Source: Actinocatenispora thailandica
GTDB lineage: Bacteria; Actinomycetota; Actinomycetes; Mycobacteriales; Micromonosporaceae
Assembly (NCBI RefSeq): GCF_016865425.1
Contig: NZ_AP023355.1
Coordinates: 1,114,198 to 1,178,197 of the forward strand
Reading direction: 5' to 3'
Length of the DNA stretch: 64,000 nt
Shown here piece by piece: positions 24,834 through 34,600 of the stretch. Under the pieces are notes generated by a model. It was not told the origin of the DNA, made no database searches, and worked only from the letters and a program-made list of their open reading frames with translations. The position numbers and the translations under genes were made by a program. Within the stretch, counting starts at the first letter, position 1. The number at the start of each line of letters is the position of its first letter.

Positions 24834-27395
24834 ATGCACCGACCCACACGTCCCAGACTCGCCCTGGCCGCAGCGTTCAGCCTGGTCGCGGCGGCGCTGC
24901 CGGTCGCCGCGGCGACCGGCAACGCGCAGGCCGCGGCGAACCCCGACTGCCCCTGGGTCGGCTCACCCGCGCCGATCGGCACCCGGGTGCAGCAGGTCGT
25001 GGCCAGGATGTCGCTGGACGACGAGATCGCGATGGTGCACGGCACCGGTGGCTCCGCGTACACCGGGTACGTCCCGGGGAACGCGGCGCTGTGCATCCCG
25101 GCGCTGAAGCTGCAGGACGGCCCGACCGGGGTACGGATGGCCGACACCACCCAGCTGCCGTCCGCGACCACCCTCGCCGCCACCTTCGACCAGCACGCGG
25201 CCCGGCGGTACGGGTCGGTGATCGGTGCGGAGGACCGGACCAAGGGCGTCGACGTCGACCTCGGCCCCACCGTCAACATCGTCCGCGACCCGCGCTGGGG
25301 CCGCTCGTTCGAGTCGTACAGCGAGGACCCGTACCTGACCGGCCAGATCGGCGCCGGCGACATCGAGGGCATCCAGTCGCAGGGCGTGATGGCGCAGGTC
25401 AAGCACTGGGCGGTGTACAACCAGGAGACCAACCGCAACTCGGCCAACGACGACGTGCAGATCGACGACCGGTCGGTGCACGAGATCTACGCCGCCGCGT
25501 TCGGCACCATCGTCGACGAGGCGAAACCGTCCTCCGCGATGTGCTCCTACTCGATGGTCAACGGCTCGTTCGCCTGCGAGAACGCCTACCTCGACCAGAT
25601 CCTCAAGCAGGACTTCGGCTTCGACGGGTTCATCACCTCCGACTGGGGTGGTACGCACTCCACCGTCGGCTCCGCGAACGCGGGGATGGACATGCAGATG
25701 CCGGGCGGCAGCTACTTCGGCGCCGCGCTCGAGCAGGCGGTGGCCGCCGGGCAGGTGGCGCGCTCCCGGGTGGACGACATGGTGCGCCGGATCCTGCGGC
25801 AGGAGTTCCGGTTCGGGCTGTTCGACCACCCGTCGGCCGACACCCCGACCGCACCGGCGTCCACCGACCAGCACGTCGCGACCGCCCGGCGCATCAGCGA
25901 GGACGGCACCGTCCTGCTCAAGAACGACGGCGTGCTCCCGCTGGACGACAGGAAACTCGGCTCGATCGCGGTGATCGGGGACGGCGCCGGCCCGGACACC
26001 ATGACCGCCGGCGGCGGCAGCGCCCGGGTCGCCGGTACCGGCACGGTCACCCCGTACCAGGGCATCAAGGCGCGGGCCGGCTCCGGCATCGACGTCCGGT
26101 ACGCGCAGGGCAACCTCGGCAGCTCCGGCAAGCTGCCCACCGTGGACAGCCGGTACCTGACCCCGGCCGACGGCAGCGGGCACGGGCTGACCGGCGCGTA
26201 CTACGACAACACGACGATGTCCGGTGACCCGGTGGCAACCCGTACCGACCCGCAGGTGTCGTTCACCTTCGGCGATGCGAACCGGCCCGCCGGGGTGCCG
26301 GCGAACGACTTCTCCACGAAGTGGACCGGCACTCTGACCCCGCCACAGACCGGCAGCTACACGTTCGGGCTGACCTCCGACGACGGCAGCCGGCTGCTGA
26401 TCGACGGAAAGCAGGTCATCGACAACTGGCGCGACCAGGCGGAGCACACCGAGACCGCGCAGGTGACGCTGACCGCCGGCAAGCCGGTCTCGATCGAGGT
26501 CGACTACTACCAGGCGGCCGGCGACGCGGTGGTCGACCTCGGCTGGACGCTGCCCGACTCCGACCCGCTGGCGCAGGCGGTCCAGGTGGCCAAGGACTCC
26601 GACGTCGCGGTCGTGTACGCCAACGACTACGAGTCGGAGGGCTCCGACCTGAAGGACATCGACCTGCCCGGCACCCAGAACGCGATGATCGACGCGATCG
26701 CGGACGCCAACCCGAACACGATCGTGGTGCTCAACACCGGCTCCGCGGTCACCATGCCGTGGCTGTCCAAGGTGAAGGGCGTGTTCGAGGCCTGGTACCC
26801 GGGGCAGGACGCCGGCAACGCGATCGCCGCGCTGCTGTTCGGCGACACCGACCCGTCCGGCAAGCTGCCCGTGACGTTTCCGACCTCGCTGTCCCAGGTA
26901 CCGGCGGCCACCGCGGCGCAGTGGCCCGGCGTCGGCGGCAAGGTGTCCTATTCGGAGGGGTTGCGGGTCGGCTACCGCTGGTACGACTCGCAGGACCGGA
27001 CGCCGGCGTTCCCGTTCGGCTACGGGCTGTCGTACACCAGCTTCCGGATGTCGGGGCTGCACCTGTCCGGGCACACGCTGAACGCGCACGACCACGTCAC
27101 CGCCACCGTGTCGGTGACCAACACCGGACACCGGTCCGGATCCCAGGTGGTGCAGCTCTACCTTGCCGATCCGAAGGCGGCCGGTGAACCGTCGGCGCAG
27201 CTGAAGGGGTTCGCGAAGGTGTCGCTGCGGCCCGGCCGGACCAAGCGGGTCAGCCTGCGGCTGACCGCGGCCGACGCCTCGGTGTGGTCGTCGGACGCGC
27301 ACGCCTGGCGGCTGACACCCGGCACCTACACCGTCCACATCGGAGACTCGGCCACCCACCTCCCGCTGTCCGCCACCTTCACGGTCCGCCCCTGA
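24834..27395 (+). CDS. Secreted GH3 beta-glucosidase with PA14 insert
   Basis: 853 residues, GGGAGGA upstream of the ATG. A signal peptide spans about residues 1-34 with AQA-A cleavage. The GH3 N-terminal barrel includes LGPTVNIVRDPRWGRSFESY, VKHWAVYNQETNRN and the nucleophile Asp in FITSDWGGTHS. The C-terminal sandwich starts near 370 (GTVLLKNDGVLPL) and is interrupted by a PA14 domain at about 445-575 (LTGAYYDN, SYTFGLTSDDGSRLLIDGKQ). A fibronectin-III-like domain ends the protein. It would release glucose from beta-glucosides outside the cell. Context gives no further operon partner. Confidence 0.93.
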   Translation: MHRPTRPRLALAAAFSLVAAALPVAAATGNAQAAANPDCPWVGSPAPIGTRVQQVVARMSLDDEIAMVHGTGGSAYTGYVPGNAALCIPALKLQDGPTGVRMADTTQLPSATTLAATFDQHAARRYGSVIGAEDRTKGVDVDLGPTVNIVRDPRWGRSFESYSEDPYLTGQIGAGDIEGIQSQGVMAQVKHWAVYNQETNRNSANDDVQIDDRSVHEIYAAAFGTIVDEAKPSSAMCSYSMVNGSFACENAYLDQILKQDFGFDGFITSDWGGTHSTVGSANAGMDMQMPGGSYFGAALEQAVAAGQVARSRVDDMVRRILRQEFRFGLFDHPSADTPTAPASTDQHVATARRISEDGTVLLKNDGVLPLDDRKLGSIAVIGDGAGPDTMTAGGGSARVAGTGTVTPYQGIKARAGSGIDVRYAQGNLGSSGKLPTVDSRYLTPADGSGHGLTGAYYDNTTMSGDPVATRTDPQVSFTFGDANRPAGVPANDFSTKWTGTLTPPQTGSYTFGLTSDDGSRLLIDGKQVIDNWRDQAEHTETAQVTLTAGKPVSIEVDYYQAAGDAVVDLGWTLPDSDPLAQAVQVAKDSDVAVVYANDYESEGSDLKDIDLPGTQNAMIDAIADANPNTIVVLNTGSAVTMPWLSKVKGVFEAWYPGQDAGNAIAALLFGDTDPSGKLPVTFPTSLSQVPAATAAQWPGVGGKVSYSEGLRVGYRWYDSQDRTPAFPFGYGLSYTSFRMSGLHLSGHTLNAHDHVTATVSVTNTGHRSGSQVVQLYLADPKAAGEPSAQLKGFAKVSLRPGRTKRVSLRLTAADASVWSSDAHAWRLTPGTYTVHIGDSATHLPLSATFTVRP

Positions 27396-27432
27396 CCCCC
27401 ATCCCGCCGCCCCGTTCCCGCCCGCCCGGGTC

Positions 27433-27492
27433 GATCATGGCGTTGTCCGGTCTGGAGAGCGCCACGCTTGCCAGCGAGACAACGCCATGATC
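27433..27492. repeat. 15-bp inverted repeat with GATCATGG core
   Basis: GATCATGGCGTTGTC at 27433-27447 and its exact reverse complement at 27478-27492 flank a 30-base loop in the gap after the GH3 gene. The right arm (GACAA..CCATGATCAAC) matches one near 63046-63063, suggesting a dispersed intergenic repeat that may also act as a terminator. Confidence 0.7.
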
Positions 27493-27553
27493 AACCGCGT
27501 GGGCCGTGGGTCGGGGGTTGGTGTTCGGGGGTGGGATCGGGGAGGCTGCTGTC

Positions 27554-27937
27554 ATGGTTTCGGTGTTGCAGAACGTGGCGATCGACTGTGCGGACGCCTA
27601 CCGGCTGGCGTCCTTCTGGAGCGAGGTGACCGGCCGCCCGCTCGGTCCGGACGACCGGCCCGGTGACCACGAGATCCAGGTCGTGCTGGCGGACGGCCCG
27701 GCGCTCTATTTCAACCAGGTGCCGGAGGCCAAGACGGTGAAGAACCGGCTGCACCTGTGCCTGCGCCCGGACACCACCCGGGACCAGGAGGTCGCGCGGC
27801 TGCTCGACCTCGGCGCCAGCCTGGTCGCCGACCGCCGCCACCCCGACGGTACGGGCTGGGCCGTGCTGGCCGATCCCGAGGGCAACGAGTTCTGCGTGTT
27901 GCGCAGCGTGGCTGATCGCGCCGCCACGACCTCCTGA
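27554..27937 (+). CDS. VOC (glyoxalase-like) domain protein
   Basis: 127 residues from ATG 27554 (GGAGG upstream). One betaalphabetabetabeta pair is recognisable: LQNVAIDCADAYRLASFWSE, then NRLHLCLRP and VLADPEGNEFCVL at the end, the actinobacterial glyoxalase-like domain 6 pattern. These small proteins are often of unknown function or bind hydrophobic drugs. It stands alone between the repeat at 27433 and a convergent hydrolase gene. Confidence 0.88.
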   Translation: MVSVLQNVAIDCADAYRLASFWSEVTGRPLGPDDRPGDHEIQVVLADGPALYFNQVPEAKTVKNRLHLCLRPDTTRDQEVARLLDLGASLVADRRHPDGTGWAVLADPEGNEFCVLRSVADRAATTS

Positions 27938-28042
27938 TCCGCCGCGCCGTCGCGGCCCCCGGGCCGGCGTGTGCTCGCGCCTCCGGACTCCCCACGTGTC
28001 GGGGCATCCTGTCCCGGAGTGCGGACGCGCTGGCGTGGCGGA

Positions 28043-28861
28043 TCACGGATGCTCCGACGCCGGACCGTCCGGCAGTGCGGCCAGGAAGGGCTCGACGACC
28101 CGCAGGAACGACCGCGGGTCGGAGGAGAACACGACGTGCCCGGTGTCCAGGACCTCCATGGTGGCGTTCGGGAGGTACCGGTGGGTCGCGCGGCCCGCCC
28201 GGAGCGGGGCTGCGGTGTCTCTCCTGCCCCAGACGATCATGGTGGGTGCGGTGAGCCGGTCGGCCTGGCCGTGCAGGTCGTGCTCGGCGGTCGCGAAACT
28301 GCGCCACATCGAGGCGGCCAGCGCCGCGCCCGCCCCGGTGCGGGCCCGCGCGACGGTCCGCGCCACGATCTCCCGGTCGCTGGCGGTGCGGGGTTTCATG
28401 TAACCGGGGACGAACCGGGGCATCAGCCGCTTGGCGATCGCCGGGGTACCGATGGCCCGGAACAGGGTGCGGCTGACCGGATCGTGGCCGGCGAACCCAC
28501 CGCTGTCGACGAGCACCAGCCCGGTGACCCGGTCGGGGTGGCGGATCGCCAGCCGGGCGGCCGCGAATCCGCCGACGGAGTTGCCGATCAGCCGCAGGCC
28601 GCGCAGGTCCTGTGCGAGCACGACCTCCTCCAGGACATCGGCCAGCAGCGGTGCGGTCACCGGCCGGCCGCCCGCGTCGGCATCCGAGTCGCCGTGACCC
28701 GGCCAGTCCACGGCGATCACCCGGTGTCGGGTGGCGAGCGCGGGCAGGACGGGGTCGAAGTCGTGGCGGTCGTGCAGGGTGGCGTGCAGCAGCACGAGGA
28801 GCGGGCCGGCTCCGGTGTCGGAGTAGGCGACCCGGCCCGCGGATGTCTGAAGGCTCGGCAC
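28043..28861 (-). CDS. Alpha/beta-fold hydrolase
   Basis: 272 residues. The oxyanion region PLLVLLHATLHDRHDF, the nucleophile elbow GNSVGG (Ser about residue 94), the acid in WGRRDTAAP and the His in LDTGHVVFSSDP form a full catalytic triad of the alpha/beta hydrolase fold. A small helical lid lies between. Substrate is unknown (ester, lactone or C-C bond). It is divergent from a TetR gene across a 20-bp perfect palindrome and is probably induced by that regulator's ligand. Confidence 0.9.
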   Translation of the reverse strand: MPSLQTSAGRVAYSDTGAGPLLVLLHATLHDRHDFDPVLPALATRHRVIAVDWPGHGDSDADAGGRPVTAPLLADVLEEVVLAQDLRGLRLIGNSVGGFAAARLAIRHPDRVTGLVLVDSGGFAGHDPVSRTLFRAIGTPAIAKRLMPRFVPGYMKPRTASDREIVARTVARARTGAGAALAASMWRSFATAEHDLHGQADRLTAPTMIVWGRRDTAAPLRAGRATHRYLPNATMEVLDTGHVVFSSDPRSFLRVVEPFLAALPDGPASEHP

Positions 28862-28888
28862 AGGGGCTCCCTGATGTCTCGTATCTCA

Positions 28889-28908
28889 TTGACCGACCGG
28901 TCGGTCAA
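28889..28908. promoter_or_regulatory. 20-bp perfect palindrome, TetR operator
   Basis: TTGACCGACCGGTCGGTCAA lies between the divergent hydrolase and TetR genes. Flanking TCTCGTA (28877) and TACGAGA (28918) form a second, slightly offset inverted pair. The gACCGACCGGTCGGTc core is typical of TetR-family operators. Confidence 0.75.
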
Positions 28909-28979
28909 ACCATACGCTACGAGATGTGCGGTGCGAACGCGAGCGGCCTCCCGAACACCCGACCTGCGACCATGGTCGG

Positions 28980-29600
28980 GTGAGCGCCAGCCCGTCCCAG
29001 GAAACCGATCCCGACGCGAACGCCGGCGCGCCGCCCGCCGGCAAGCGGCAGGCGGCAGCCGCCGAGACCCGCCAACGCCTCGTCGACGCCGGCCTGCGGC
29101 TGGCCGAGCAGACCGGCCTGATGGGCCTGAGCGTCAACCTCGTGGTCGACGAGGCTGGCGTGTCGAAGGGCACCTTCTTCCACCACTTCGGGGACCGCTC
29201 CTCGTACGTCATCGGGCTGCACCGGGAGTTCCACGACCGGCTGTTCGACCGGATGCGCGCGGCCATGCGCGGTCTCGAACCCGGCGCCGACCGGCTCGAC
29301 GCGATCGCCGGTACCTACCTCGACACCTGTCTCGAACGTCGCGGGGTGCGGGCGCTGCTGCTGGAGGCCCGCGCGGATCCGCAGATCGCCGAGGAGATCG
29401 TGGCCCGCAACACCGCCAGCGCCGCGGAAGTGCTGGACGACTTCCGCGCGCTCGGCTGGCCCGATCCGGAGCAGACCGCGCGGCTCTGGGTCGGCCTGGT
29501 CGCCGAGGTGGCGCTGCTGGAGCACGCCGCGTCGCGACGAGACACCAAGCTCCGCCGCGCGCTCACCCAGCTGACCCGCCGCACCGCACCGACGGGGTGA
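28980..29600 (+). CDS. TetR-family regulator
   Basis: 206 residues from the GTG at 28980; the frame also opens at GTG 28926 but that would overlap promoter elements. The helix-turn-helix is in ETRQRLVDAGLRLAEQTGLM to DEAGVSKGTFFHHFGDRSSY, followed by an all-helical ligand domain. It is divergent from the alpha/beta hydrolase gene with the operator palindrome between, so autoregulation and control of the hydrolase are likely. Confidence 0.9.
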   Translation: MSASPSQETDPDANAGAPPAGKRQAAAAETRQRLVDAGLRLAEQTGLMGLSVNLVVDEAGVSKGTFFHHFGDRSSYVIGLHREFHDRLFDRMRAAMRGLEPGADRLDAIAGTYLDTCLERRGVRALLLEARADPQIAEEIVARNTASAAEVLDDFRALGWPDPEQTARLWVGLVAEVALLEHAASRRDTKLRRALTQLTRRTAPTG

Positions 29601-29650
29601 CGAGGAGCGTCACCACCGACGGTGGCCCGGCCGGTCGGACACCGAGCGGC

Positions 29651-29817
29651 TCACCGCTGTGCGGCGCCCGCCGGTGCCGCGGACCCGGTGCCGTCCGGTA
29701 GCGGGCGGACCGGCTGCGCGGCGGCTGCCGGTGGGGCGAGCGGCGACGGGTCGACGTCCGGTACCGCGAAGCGTGGGTTGGCGCCGGCGGCGACGAGACG
29801 CAGCACGAAGCCGCGTT
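29651..29817 (-). pseudogene. Possible C-terminal remnant of a gene next to HxlR
   Basis: The minus frame ending in the TGA at 29651 reads about 53 residues (RGFVLRLVAAGANPRFAVP then a Pro/Ala-rich tail). It looks protein-like but has no start; an in-frame stop sits directly upstream, exactly where the HxlR operator palindrome begins. It may be the tail of an oxidoreductase once divergent from the HxlR gene. Evidence is weak. Confidence 0.3.
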
Positions 29818-29833
29818 CCTACCAGTCGGTAGG
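29818..29833. promoter_or_regulatory. Operator palindrome upstream of HxlR gene
   Basis: CCTACC-AGTC-GGTAGG, perfect 6-bp arms, 22 bases before the HxlR start codon. It fits an autoregulatory HxlR site. Confidence 0.55.
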
Positions 29834-29855
29834 CCCACGGTGGGACACTGGTTCG

Positions 29856-30203
29856 ATGCGCGAGAACGGATGCGAAACCTTCGTGTCGGAATGCCACGTG
29901 CGGGCCGGGGTCGAGTTGCTGCGCCACACCTGGGACCCGGTCGTGCTGCTGGCCCTGCGCCCGGGGCCGCTGCGTCGCAACGTGTTGCTGGGGCGCATCG
30001 CCGGCGTCAGCGACAAGGCGCTGACCGAGTCGCTGCGGCGGTTGACGGCCCGCGAGCTGGTTCGGCGCAGGAGCGGCGAGGCGCGGCGCGATGTCGCCAG
30101 CTACGAACTCACCGAGCTGGGCAGGTCCTTCGCGAACGGCCCGCTCGCCCGGCTTGCCGGCTGGTCGTCGGAGCACCAGGCGCAGCTGGTCGAAACCGGC
30201 TGA
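29856..30203 (+). CDS. HxlR-family winged-helix regulator
   Basis: 115 residues from ATG 29856. After the conserved early Cys (SECHVRAGVELL) the pattern TWDPVVLLALRPGPLRRNVL then GVSDKALTESLRRLTARELV is the HxlR winged helix; the tail YELTELGRSFANGPLARLAG is the dimerisation helix. The usual divergent enzyme gene is missing and appears only as a possible remnant, so its present target is unknown. Confidence 0.88.
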   Translation: MRENGCETFVSECHVRAGVELLRHTWDPVVLLALRPGPLRRNVLLGRIAGVSDKALTESLRRLTARELVRRRSGEARRDVASYELTELGRSFANGPLARLAGWSSEHQAQLVETG

Positions 30204-30238
30204 CCGGCCCCCTCACACGGGCCGGACCGGCGCCCGGG

Positions 30239-30290
30239 GCGCTCAGGCCGGCGCCCATCGGTGCGCCGCTCAGGCCGGCGCCACCGGTGC
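30239..30290. repeat. Two-copy 26-bp direct repeat
   Basis: The unit around GCTCAGGCCGGCGCC is repeated twice in tandem with three or four differences, immediately after the HxlR gene. Confidence 0.6.
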
Positions 30291-30306
30291 GTTAGCGTGA
30301 ACCATC

Positions 30307-30371
30307 GAGGGCCTTCCTGGGTCGTTCGGCGTGTCTGCTTGGTCGCTACACACCGAACCCGGAAGGCCCTC
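30307..30371. mobile_element. Long inverted repeat, possible insertion-sequence end
   Basis: GAGGGCCTTCC at 30307-30317 pairs exactly with GGAAGGCCCTC at 30361-30371, and inner segments (GTTCGGCGTGT against ACACACCGAAC) extend the stem to about 24 paired bases. It is followed at once by a tiny ORF and then by a pair of 8-bp direct repeats. The arrangement looks like the degenerate end of a transposable element; no transposase remains. Confidence 0.45.
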
Positions 30372-30375
30372 ACCC

Positions 30376-30432
30376 ATGCAAGAACACCAACCCGTGGCTT
30401 CCGTCACCAACCTCCGTGGTCAGTACACCTAG
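30376..30432 (+). other. 18-codon open frame after the hairpin
   Basis: ATG 30376 opens an 18-residue frame (MQEHQPVASVTNLRGQYT) ending in a TAG that is part of the direct repeat ACACCTAG. It may be the leftover N-terminus of a transposase or chance. No ribosome site beyond the hairpin is seen. Confidence 0.25.
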
Positions 30433-30499
30433 GGCGTGTCCTCATGGCCAACCACCCGCCAGCCGCGTCCCGAACCTCACAGGACAGAACAACACCTAG
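30425..30499. mobile_element. Small transposon scar flanked by ACACCTAG
   Basis: ACACCTAG occurs at 30425-30432 and again at 30492-30499, flanking about 59 bases that begin GGCGTGTCCT. This looks like a target duplication round a degenerate miniature element. The right copy includes the stop codon of the LuxR-type gene, so the element abuts that gene. Confidence 0.4.
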
Positions 30500-31464
30500 A
30501 GCCAGCCGCGGGACTGGGCGGCGGCGCCGGCCTGGAAGCGGGTGGTGACGCCGAGCTGGGCGAACAGGTCGCGCAGCCGGCGCTGGGTGGTGCGCGGGCT
30601 GATGCCCAGGGCGCGGGCGATGCCGGCATCGGTGGCGCCGCTGACCAACAGCGTCAGCAACCGGCGGCTGTCCGGGTCGGGCGGGTCCAGCTCGCCGGCC
30701 GCGGGCGCCGGGCCGAGCGGGGTGCCGCGGTCCCACTCGGCCTCGAACAGCGCGGCGAGCGCGTCGAGCAGCGACGAGCGGTGGATCAGGTACATCGAGT
30801 CGAGCGGGCGGTCGGCGGTGGTGATCGGTACCAGCGCGACTCGGTCGTCGACCAGCATCATCTTCAGCGGCAGCGCGGGCCGGGAACGGGCCTGCTCGCC
30901 GGCGCGCTGCCCGGCGGCGATGTCGCCGGCCAGCCGGCCCGGCCAGGTCAGCGCGCCGCGGTCGTACAGCACCCGGTAGCGGACGCCCTCCCGGATGCGG
31001 CGGTGCTCGCCGCCGGTGGCGCCGGCCGAACGCATCAGGTACGGCGGCTTGTCGAAGCCACGGACCTGCACACGGGCGGTCGCGTGCAGCTCGACCACCC
31101 GGGCCGCGATCGCCTCCCGGCCGACGAGTACCTCCACCGACTGGTCCGGGTGGGTGAAGCGGGCGGCCTGCCGGTAGGTGTCCATCAGCCGGTGCATGTC
31201 GGCGCGGGCGTCGCGCAGCTCGTCCTCGCGCCGGCCGATCAGGTCGGCGATCGCCACGTCCGGCGCGGCGGCCAGGTAGCGGGCCGGGCGGCCGGGCAGC
31301 CGGCTGGCCAGCCCGGCCTCGATCAGCCGGGCCAGCCGGCGGGTCACCGCCGCCACCGGCAGGCCGACCTCGGCGGCCAGCTCGCCGCCGCGGGCGCCGG
31401 GTGCGGCGACGAGCGCCGCGTACAACCGGCTGTCCGGTGTGGACAATCCGACAGGCTCGAACAT
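30496..31464 (-). CDS. TrmB-like/LuxR-type transcriptional regulator
   Basis: 322 residues from ATG 31464 (ATGs at 31473 and 31476 are alternatives). The N-terminal 70 residues form a TrmB-like winged helix (LYAALVAAPGARGGELAAEV), a coiled region follows, the middle has a phospholipase-D-like sensor part as in actinobacterial TrmB/LuxR fusions, and the C-terminus is a LuxR helix-turn-helix (SGATDAGIARALGISPRTTQ). The divergent gene encodes a large secreted subtilase-like protein and may be its target. Confidence 0.85.
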   Translation of the reverse strand: MFEPVGLSTPDSRLYAALVAAPGARGGELAAEVGLPVAAVTRRLARLIEAGLASRLPGRPARYLAAAPDVAIADLIGRREDELRDARADMHRLMDTYRQAARFTHPDQSVEVLVGREAIAARVVELHATARVQVRGFDKPPYLMRSAGATGGEHRRIREGVRYRVLYDRGALTWPGRLAGDIAAGQRAGEQARSRPALPLKMMLVDDRVALVPITTADRPLDSMYLIHRSSLLDALAALFEAEWDRGTPLGPAPAAGELDPPDPDSRRLLTLLVSGATDAGIARALGISPRTTQRRLRDLFAQLGVTTRFQAGAAAQSRGWL

Positions 31465-31685
31465 GGTCCGCATCATGTGGCATGGATCGGCCAGCTGGCA
31501 ACTATTGGTCAGGCTGGCCGTCTTGTGCCATCGGCGCCGCCTCTGCCAGGTTGGGACATCGGTACGCCATCGCCCGACCCCGGCGTGCCGCCCCCTCACG
31601 CGCCATCCAGGTTCCGTGCCGGTACCGGCCGCCTCCCGCCGCGGCGGCGCCGGGCCCGGTGCGGTGCCGCAGAGAGGATCACGCC

Positions 31686-34600
31686 ATGGCACGCCGCCCA
31701 CTCGTCGGTACGGTCGCGATCGCGGCGGTGCTCGGCCTCGCCGCCGCCGGAACGCCGGCCGCGGCGGCGCCGACCGACCACCCGCCCGCGGGTGCGCGCC
31801 GGGCGCTCACCCAGCGGGCGCCGAAGCGCACCGGCCGGCCCGCCCTCGGCGCTGCCTGGACGGCGCCGAAGGCGACCCCGCGCACCGTGGTCCCCAACCA
31901 GGTACTGGTGGTGCTCGCGGACGGTACCCGGGCGACGGGCGCCCGGATCCGCGGTCGCGAGCTGCGGCCGGACACCTCGAACGGCACGCTGGACGCGACC
32001 CTGCGCCGGGTGCACGCCGCGAGCCTGCGGCCGGTGGCCACCGGTGCGGCCGACCCGACGCTGGCCCGTACCGTGCTGGTCACGCTGGCGCACGACGACT
32101 CCACCGCCGCGGCCCGGCAGCTCGCCGGCTCGCCCGGGGTCGCGCTGGCCGAGCCGAACCGGTACGTGTCGGCGATGCACACCGCGCCGGCCACGATGCC
32201 GCGCTGGGCCGGGAAAGCGGCGAAGGCGCCCGCGACGACGGCCGCGGGGGTGCCGGCGAACTACGGGCTCACCTCGTCGCTGCAGAGCTACCTCAACGCC
32301 GGCGGGGTGGACGCGACCGGGGCGTTCGCGGCCCTGCACGCGCGCGGTCAACTGCCCGGCGCCGGGACGCGGATCACCAACGTCTCGATCGGTGACCTGA
32401 CCGACGCGTCGATGACCGACGGCTACGCCGCGCAGCACGGCGCGACCACCGTGCTGCGCGACGGCAAGCGGTACCTGGACCTGCCCGCGATGCCGCTGAT
32501 CCCGACGTACGCGGTCGGTCCCGACGGCACCGCCGACCCGGCCGGTGCGGTGGAGAACGAGGATCCGACGCTGGACGAGGCGCTGCTGGACTTCGGCGTG
32601 ATGGCACCGTTGCCGCACGACGCGCAGCGCCCCGGCCGCACCGGTACCGGCGTCACCGACCTGCTCGGCATCGCGCCGGGTGCCCGGTACCGGCTGGTCG
32701 TCCCGACCACGCCGACGATCGACCAGGTGGTGACCGCGCTGCTCGCCGCCGCCCGGCAGTCGCCGCGCCCGGACGTGATCACCGCGAGCCTCGGTTTCGG
32801 CACCGACAGCGCCGGTTTCGCCGGGCGCTACCTGGAGGACGATCCGGTGGCGCGGGCCGCGCTGGCCGAGATCGTGGACCGCTACCACGTGGTGGTGTGC
32901 GTGTCCTCCAACGACGGCGTCCGGGTCGGGCTCAGCCCGGCCGCGGTCGGCCCGGACGGTGGCAGCACCCCGACCGACCTGACGCGTGATCCTCGCACGC
33001 AGACCGACATCGACGACGACGCCGAGTCGACCACCCCGACCAGGGTGGTCGACTCGGGAGTGATCGCCGCCGGCGCGACCACCACCGACGACGTACTGTC
33101 CGCCCGGCCGGGCGACCGGGCGGCCTCGGCCCGTACCGGGGTGACCGCGGCGACCCGCGTCTCCGGCTCCGGCGACTACTCGTCCGGCTTCGGCACCCGG
33201 ATCGACCTGTCCGCGCCCGGTGACGCGATCCCCTCGTTCGTGCACGACGACGGCGGGGACGCGCAGGCGATCTCGGTCGTCGACAACGGCGGTACCTCGG
33301 CCTCCGCGCCGGAGATCGCCGCCGCGGCGGCGGTGGTGCTGCAGTCGGCGCGGCTGGCGCACCGGCACCTGACGCCGCGCCAGGTGCGGTCGCTGCTGGT
33401 GCGCACCGGCCGGCCGGTGCCGACGCCGGCGCAGCTGGACACCGACGTGCACGTCGGGCCGCAGCTGGACGTCACCGCCGCGGTCGAGTCGGTACTGGGC
33501 GCCGCCACGCGCCGGCCGTCGATCGTGCGGCTGTCGGTGGCGCAGCGGGCCACCCTGGGCAACCTCGGCGGCGCGTACACCGAGGTGGCCGACCCGGACC
33601 GGATCGACCTGGCCGGCCCGGACGGCACCGGTGAGCACCTGGCCGGCACGATCACCATCGGCGCCGATGTCGTCGGCCGGCCACGCGGTCGGCTGGACTA
33701 CGTGCTGACCGTCGGGCACACCCGCTTCCGGTCCGGTTCGCCGGCGATCCGGCTGACCCCGGCCGAGTTGCTGCGCGCCGCCGGCCTGCCGGTCGTCGCC
33801 GACGCGGACCGCAGCGTGTCCGTCCGGTACGACGTGCTGCGTGGCCGGCACGTGCTGGCCTCGACGACGCACACGTTCACCGTCGGCGCGACCGACGGCG
33901 GCTACGCGGAGGCGACCGCGCCGCACGCGCCGGCCTCGGTGCCCGCCGGGCGCTCGGTGCGGGTCGGCTACGACCTGACCGGCGTGCGCCGGGTGGACAC
34001 CCCGACGCTGGTCGTGTCGCACGCCGGCCGGTGGAACCCGGTGCTCGCGCCGATCTTCACCGCCGCGTGGTCGCTGCCGCTGACCGCGACGAAGGGTACG
34101 GTCACCGTCCCGGCCGGCGCGTTCGGTGACGGTGGCGGCCTGTACGGCATCGGCATCGTCCAGAACGACGCGGTGCCCAGCCGGCCGGTCTACGGCGAGT
34201 TCACCCCGATCCGGGTGGCCGGCTCGACCGCGGCGCAGCGGCCGGCCGCGCCGCTGCTCGCCGGCAGCGGCGGGCAGCCGGGCCACTGGGCGGGCGTCCC
34301 CTCCTCGGCGCCGACCCTGTCCGTCTCGTACGACGTGCGTCGGGTGCGGCGCGCGACCGGCGCGGTGCTGGAGATCTCCGCTCCCGGGCCGACCCTGTAC
34401 CGGTTGCGGAACACCTTCTCCAACCCGAACGGGACCCGCCGGGACCGCAACGGCGTGGACACCGGTTCGGTGGTGTACCAGGATCTCGGCGCGACGCACG
34501 GCACGGTCCGGCTGGACACCGGCAAGCTCGGCCTGGACTCGGCCGTGTCGTACACCGTGCGGGTGGCGGCCCGGGGTTCGACCGGTGTGCTCGGCCAGTT

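Noticed and set aside
24963-27359. 798-codon minus-strand frame opposite the GH3 gene
   Set aside because: Shadow frame caused by third-position GC; GH3 and PA14 motifs lie on the plus strand.
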